DNA of 64,000 bases, taken from contig JAIVFH010000025.1 of assembly GCA_025765595.1 (NCBI GenBank), positions 62,001 to 126,000 of the forward strand, in the 5' to 3' direction. Source of the stretch: Obelidium mucronatum (lineage: Eukaryota; Chytridiomycota; Chytridiomycetes; Chytridiales; Chytriomycetaceae). The notes below the pieces were generated by a model. It worked only from the letters and a program-made list of their open reading frames with translations. It was not told the DNA's origin and made no database searches. The translations under genes and the position numbers were made by a program. This document shows, piece after piece, positions 59,458-64,000 of the stretch. Positions within the stretch are counted from its first letter, which is position 1. The number at the start of each line of letters is the position of its first letter.

Positions 59458-61136
59458 ATGGAGCATTTCGTTGACGAGCAACAGCAACGGACGGACCACA
59501 GCCGCAAGGCCACGTCGTCGGCGACGCCCAGCTTCAACCAGTACGCCAACAACGGCAGCAGCCACAGCAGCCACTACGGCACGGTCGACCAGCATCAGTA
59601 CACGTTCTACTCGAACCCGGCGTCGTACGCAGCGTCGACGGCCGACGGCGTCGAGCTGCAGCCACAGGCGGCGGCGGCGGCGGCGGCGAATGCGAAGACG
59701 CCGCATGCGCTCGCGCCCGCGGGCAGCGCCGACACGGTCGTCGAGCGCGGGCGCGGGCCCAAGGCGCATGCCGCCAACGACAACGACGCCGAGTTTGCGC
59801 GCGCGCTGGCCGCCGCCGAGAACGCGCCGCCGGGCTTCGGCCGCACCGACGCTGCCGCCGCCGCCGCCGCCGCTGAGCCCAAGGCGCTGCACTCGCCGTA
59901 CGTGCGCGACCAGCTGTCGGCGCTCAAGGTGCACCGGCCGTACTTCCTGTGGACGATGAGCTTCGTGCAGCTGGTCGTGCTGGTCGTGCAGCTCGTCGTC
60001 AACAACGCAAAGACGGGCAGCGTCATTGCGACTAATCCGTTCAACTACATGATTGGGCCCTCCGTCGGCGTCATTATCCAGACAGGCGCCCGCTTCACGC
60101 CGTGCATTCGCCCAAACACGCTGTACGACAAGCCTGGCTACCAAGTCCAGTGTCCCGAAGGCATCTCGTCGCCAAACAAAATGTGGTACAATAACGCCCA
60201 AGTCAGCATCTGCACTCTTGACGAAATCTGTGGTATGGGCGGCTTGAACGGTCAACCCCCTAACCAGTGGTACAGATTCATTGTCCCCGTCTTTTTGCAC
60301 GGTGGTGTCATTCATTTTTTGATGAACATGTCGTTTCAATGCAGAACGGGTTTTCAGATGGAACAGGATTTTGGTTGGTGGAGAATGGCTGCTATTTATT
60401 TTATTAGTGGTATTGGTGGCTTTTTGTTTGGTGGTAATTATTCTGGAATGAGTCCTTCAGTCGGTTGTTCTGGTGCTCTTTTTGGTATGGTGTATAAATA
60501 TGGTACAGCCGAAGGCTGTGTTTTTTTAAACGCCGAAGGCGGTTTTGTTTTCAAGCGCCGAAGGCGGTTGTTCTTTTACCGCCGAAGGCGGTGTTTTTTT
60601 ACCTCCGAAGGCGTTGTTCTTTTACCGCCGAAGGCGGTGTTTTATTGGTTTTCTTCTCCATCAATCTTTATGTATCCATCAAATCACATCCACACTGTAA
60701 CTCATCATTCCAACTTCCATCACACTCACACATACATATAGGCCTTATTGCTTGCCTACTCATTGATTTACTACAAAATTGGCGCCTCGTGAAAAACCCC
60801 GCTTGGGAACTCACCAAACTGGTATTCCTGATTCTCATCTCATTTTTGCTTGGAATGTTGCCATACTTGGACAACTTTGCGCACGTTGGGGGATTCTTTT
60901 GTGGATTCCTTGCCGGACTCATTTTTATGCCACAAATCTACTTCAACAAGACCGACAAATTGATCAAAGTCACATTGCAAGTTGTTGCCATTCCTTTGCT
61001 CATTTTGGTCTACTCTCTCATGATTCTCGGATTCTACAATGTTTGGAACGATTGCCCTTGGTGTAAATACTTGACTTGTATTCCTGGCATGCCATGGTGC
61101 GAGCAAAAGTGGAATCAGACATTGATTGCTCCTTAA
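59458..61136 (+). CDS. Rhomboid family intramembrane serine protease
   Basis: Exons 59458-60484 and 60742-61136 close to 473 residues. A Ser/Ala-rich cytosolic N-terminus (~160 residues, very GC-rich DNA) precedes a membrane helix (FLWTMSFVQLVVLVVQLVVN). A luminal loop with several Cys follows, then HGGVIHFLMNMSFQ, the catalytic serine S338 in GCSGALFG and the catalytic histidine H390 in LDNFAHVGGFFCGF. Both residues of the dyad are present, so it should be active. The C-terminal region has further membrane segments and a Cys-rich tail (CPWCKYLTCIPGMPWC). The single intron carries a striking series of palindromic repeats, listed separately. Confidence 0.93.
60505..60640. repeat. Six GCCGAAGGC hairpin repeats inside the rhomboid intron
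   Basis: Six copies of a short palindrome centred on GCCGAAGGC occur at about 60506-60518, 60531-60541, 60556-60566, 60579-60591, 60603-60613 and 60625-60637. The best copies read CCGCCGAAGGCGG, a 5-bp stem with a GAA loop. They are separated by 13-18 bases that are mostly T runs (TGTTTTTTTA, TTGTTCTTTTA). The series lies wholly within the intron 60485-60741. The fifth copy has CTCCGAAGGCG, breaking its stem by one base. Confidence 0.9.
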
Positions 61137-61298
61137 TTAATTTTTTTTTGCATTACTTATCGATCATTGCCAAATAAACTTATCATTTGCCTGTACCAAA
61201 ACTTATGAGCCGAAACGCTTCTATACGTCAAATTTTTTATATGAAAGGTTGATAAAAGTGGATTGTATTTGGTGGTTTTTCTGCCCAGTGCATTTTTT

Positions 61299-62249
61299 TC
61301 AGTGATCCTCCTCATCCTCCTCTTCTTCTGCGGCGTATTGCTCTTCTTCTTGGTCGTCTTGAGCACGAAGGTCTTCGTCCGCTCCATTGTCAATCCCCTC
61401 TCCATCGGCTTGTTCGCCATTCTTCTCATCCAGCCCTAATTCTTCTTCATCGTCCTCAGCCGCATTTCCTGCAGCGGCTCTCTTGGCCAAAAGCGCCTTC
61501 TGATCCATTGCCTTCTTCACAGTCACCATGGGAGGAAAGAGGTCTGCCATATCAAAAATCAATGTCGAAATTCACCAATAGTCGAAGATTCAAACATACA
61601 AACCTTCAAGAAAATTCAAATTACTGACTTCACGCACTGTTCTTGCTACAATTCGGTTAATTGACTTCGAACTCATATGGTGAAAGAAAAAAATAAACAC
61701 CCATGTCTTTGTAGGCGACAGTTTTCCTGTGGTCACGCGTCGCAGCTTCACAACACTTTTCGGCAAAGTACTCTAGGAACATTTCCTGCAAGCACAAACA
61801 GTTAATTGGGGGGTCAGGTCAGGGAGAACAACGCCACTGGCCAGACTCACAGCGGCAAAGCCCACGGCCGTTGCAGCGTCCAAACCAACAAGCAGAATGT
61901 CTTCGTCTTCCTTCATGATTGCCTTCACCCGCGGAATCGGAATCTTTGGCGCGCGCACGCCGCCAGCGGCGCCGCTGTTTGGCGACGAGCGGCCGGGCGA
62001 CGCGCCGGCCTTGGCGCGCTTCGACGCCGCCGCCGCCCGCTGCTTCGGCGCCGCGGGCGCCGCGCCCAGGCCCGCGGGCGTCATCGGCAGCGGCAGCGGC
62101 ATCAGCTGCGCCATCTGCACGCCGCCGTCCATTGCGCCGTACAAGTACCCGCTGCTGCCGTCGAACATGACCGGCTGGAGCTGTTGTTGCTGCTGCTGCT
62201 GCTGCGCCAGGTAGTAGCCCAAGTCCTGCTGTAAGTCGCTTGGGTCCAT
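61299..62249 (-). CDS. Histone-fold protein of the Dpb3/CHRAC/POLE4 type
   Basis: Exons (minus) 62249-61851, 61785-61701, 61645-61604 and 61543-61299 close to 256 residues. A Gln/Pro/Ala-rich N-terminus is followed by a histone fold: KIPIPRVKAIMKEDEDILLV, ATAVGFAAEMFLEYFAEKCC, HRKTVAYKDMARTV and VSNLNFLEDLFPPMVTVKKA. The phrase NLNFLEDxxPxxVxxxxA is typical of the Dpb3/Dls1/CHRAC and POLE4 group. Partners would be a Dpb4-like histone-fold protein in DNA polymerase epsilon or an ISWI/CHRAC remodeller. The C-terminal tail is strongly acidic (EEEQYAAEEEEDEEDH). An NC2-alpha subunit is a less likely alternative. Confidence 0.85.
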
Positions 62250-62333
62250 TTGCTATTTGTCCGAATTATTTTACAATAAATAAATAAAAGAATAAAAATT
62301 ATTTATTGTATGAGATCCTGTCTCCTTGAGACC

Positions 62334-63277
62334 TCATTTTGTTTTCAAGAAGTTTTCCACAACTTTAATGAAGTCAGTGGGTTTCTCTGAATGTACCCAA
62401 TGCCCAGCCTCCAACCCAACCACTTCTGCTTGGGGAAACAGCCGCTTGATTCCAGGTATCGAAGAATCAGGAACATATCCGCTCTTGTTTCCTCTCACAA
62501 ACAGAGTAGGCCCATCAAAAGTCTTCCCAGCATCTGTTAGCGGAAACCCTGCAATCCCAGAAACATTGCTCTTCCCACCCAAAGAATTTTCCAAGGCATC
62601 GATATTAATCCGGAATGAGAGATACCCTTTCTCGGTATTGTGCTTCAGGTTCGTCAAGATGAACTGGCGGATCGGTACTTCCGGAATTGTTTTGGCAAGA
62701 ATACTGTCTGCTTGTGCCTGGGTCTTCACTTTTGCTGCTTCGATTTCACGCATGGCCACAATATAGTTTGAAAATATGGAAGTCAGGTTGAGAACAATGG
62801 GAGACATGTCTACTGATATGAGGGACTCAATGCGAGATGGTTGGTCGAGTGCCATGTGCATTGCCGTCTTGCCGCCCATACTGTGGCCCATACAATGAAA
62901 CTTCTCGATCCCTAGAGTATCACACAGGTGGAACACATCATTGCTCATAGCGTAGTAATCATGGTGAAGGGAGTGGGGAGAGTCCCCATGGTTCCTGAGA
63001 TCAACGGCCACAATGGATGCATTGACTTTGTTGGAGAGCTGTTTCGCAATGGATCGCCAGTTTTGCCTGATTGGGAGGAAATAAAAAAAAAAAACGAATA
63101 TTAATTTGATGGAAGGTTGTGTTTTTAAGGAGCGTTTTACTTTGAGCCAAACAGCCCATGCATCACAACAACAGGAGCTCGCAAGACTTCACTCGGATTA
63201 TACACTTCGTGGCTCAACGAAAGAACTCCCGATCGTGTTGTTGAGTAATTCCTGAGGTTAAGTCGCTGTCCCAACAT
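62334..63277 (-). CDS. ABHD11-like alpha/beta hydrolase
   Basis: Exons (minus) 63277-63141 and 63066-62334 close to 289 residues. The oxyanion region is VVMHGLFGS, then NWRSIAK and DLRNHGDSPH. The nucleophile elbow GHSMGGKTAM holds the catalytic Ser. The acid is probably Asp in the FVRGNKSGYVPDSSI region, and the His lies in EAGHWVHSEKPTDF near the C-terminus. This is the ABHD11/yeast Imo32 pattern, a mitochondrial hydrolase. The N-terminus (MLGQRLNLRNYSTTRSGVLS) is basic and hydroxylated, fitting a mitochondrial presequence. The gene is divergent from eIF6, with about 80 bp between the start codons. Confidence 0.93.
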
Positions 63278-63358
63278 TGAATTTGACCTATATTTTCTTC
63301 TTTTTTTGAGATTTCGTTTTTGTTTTTTTTTTTCAAACTTGAAACTCCTAAAAAAACA

Positions 63359-64000
63359 ATGGCCGTCAGAACAGCTTTCGAAAACAGTAACGACATTGGC
63401 GTCTTCAGTCGGCTGACAAATTCTTACTGCCTTGTTGCGATTGGAGGCTCAGAGAACTTCTACAGGTGGGGGTTGACTTGGGAAAGTTTGAAGGGCTTAA
63501 CCACATTCCTTGCTGTAACAGTGTCTTTGAGAGCGAATTGGCTGATGTTGTGCCTGTAATTCACACTTCTATTGCCGGAACCAGAATCGTGGGAAGACTT
63601 ACTGCAGGTTAGTCTGATGTGACCTCAGCTGGCAGTTTCAAATACCTGCGTTGAATCTTGATTGGAATTTGATTGATGATATTGGTGGGGCGTTGTGGTG
63701 GGGCGTTGAAGTTGATGATTTCGGCAACGCTCTACGTTGTATGCTTTGAAAATGGGGTTTCAGAATGCTTACAAAACATTCTTGCATGTTTCAGGAAACA
63801 AGAGAGGACTTTTGGTCCCAAACACAACCTCAGACCAGGTCAGTATTTGTCGTGAAAGGGTATTTCTTGTGATTAACCTTCTTTGATTAGGAACTTCAAC
63901 ACTTGAGAAACTCATTGCCAGAAGCTGTCAGAATTCAACGTATCGAGGAGCGTCTTTCAGCTCTTGGAAATGTTATCGCTTGCAATGACTACGTTGCTCT
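63359..64000 (+). CDS. TIF6: Translation initiation factor 6 (eIF6/Tif6), 5' part
   Basis: The N-terminal exons are present and the gene runs off the window end. Exon 1 (63359-63465) gives [20 protein letters not shown] and [15 protein letters not shown]. Later exons give [40 protein letters not shown] and [20 protein letters not shown]. These are the first two units of the pentameric repeat fold. eIF6 binds the 60S subunit, preventing early joining with 40S, and is needed for 60S biogenesis. Confidence 0.95.

Noticed and set aside
59452..60339. 295-codon open frame antisense to the rhomboid N-terminus
   Set aside because: Composition is Arg/Gly/Val-rich as expected for the complement of Ala/Ser codons, with no domain; the rhomboid frame is well supported.
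60591..60741. Coding read-through of the hairpin array as part of the rhomboid
   Set aside because: The array frames give Lys/Arg/Phe repeats and break the protease fold. Splicing 60484 to 60742 restores the continuous conserved core.

Overview
The window is nuclear DNA of a zoosporic fungus, most likely a chytrid and very probably Rhizoclosmatium globosum or a close relative. It is eukaryotic: short GT-AG introns (about 45-120 nt) split nearly every gene, and fungal markers are present (PCL-type cyclin, Mtc1 homologue, sterol C5-desaturase, Gfa1-type enzyme). A TPPP/p25-alpha gene points to a flagellated lineage. The strongest clue is a neorhodopsin (NeoR) gene at 36884-38777. Its spliced product has E136, D140, E262 and K266 exactly where I recall them in the published R. 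globosum NeoR.

Layout. Positions 1-13700 are repeat-rich accessory DNA: fragments of a repeat-encoded gene, a JmjC-like ORF with an inverted partial copy, a PIF/Harbinger-type transposon remnant between two ~0.7-kb inverted arms, and several unrecognised spliced ORFs. From 14015 to the end the window is gene-dense. In order it holds Tudor-SN (+), Mtc1-like (-), phosducin-like 3 (+), ubiquilin (+), Mut7-type 3'-5' exonuclease (+), TPPP (-), mitochondrial bS16m (-), a three-repeat Myb factor (+), a Rap1-type GTPase (+), RalGAP-alpha (+), NeoR (-), a rhodopsin-guanylyl cyclase (+), METTL25-like (-), an AMPK-related kinase with a KA1 domain (+), a Q-rich PCL cyclin (+), a C9orf85-like zinc protein (+), a PPR protein (+), a homeodomain protein (-), sterol C5-desaturase (-), glutamine-fructose-6-phosphate aminotransferase (-), a rhomboid (+), a Dpb3/CHRAC-type histone-fold protein (-), an ABHD11-like hydrolase (-) and the start of eIF6 (+).

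Main discovery. The two rhodopsin-cyclase genes stand head-to-head with about 207 bp between their start codons. The minus-strand gene is NeoR-like: it has the three-carboxylate retinal pocket, and its cyclase domain has lost the catalytic Asn and Arg. The plus-strand gene is a canonical rhodopsin-guanylyl cyclase with all catalytic residues and a Cys/His-rich N-terminus. The layout fits a genetically linked heterodimer for near-infrared/UV-visible control of cGMP, with one working catalytic site per dimer. NeoR and its need for a partner are known. The divergent linkage, the shared promoter interval and the residue-level split of labour are what this window adds.

Exon coordinates were assembled by hand from splice consensus and reading-frame closure. 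Where exon lengths are said to sum to a whole number of codons, the sum was checked.
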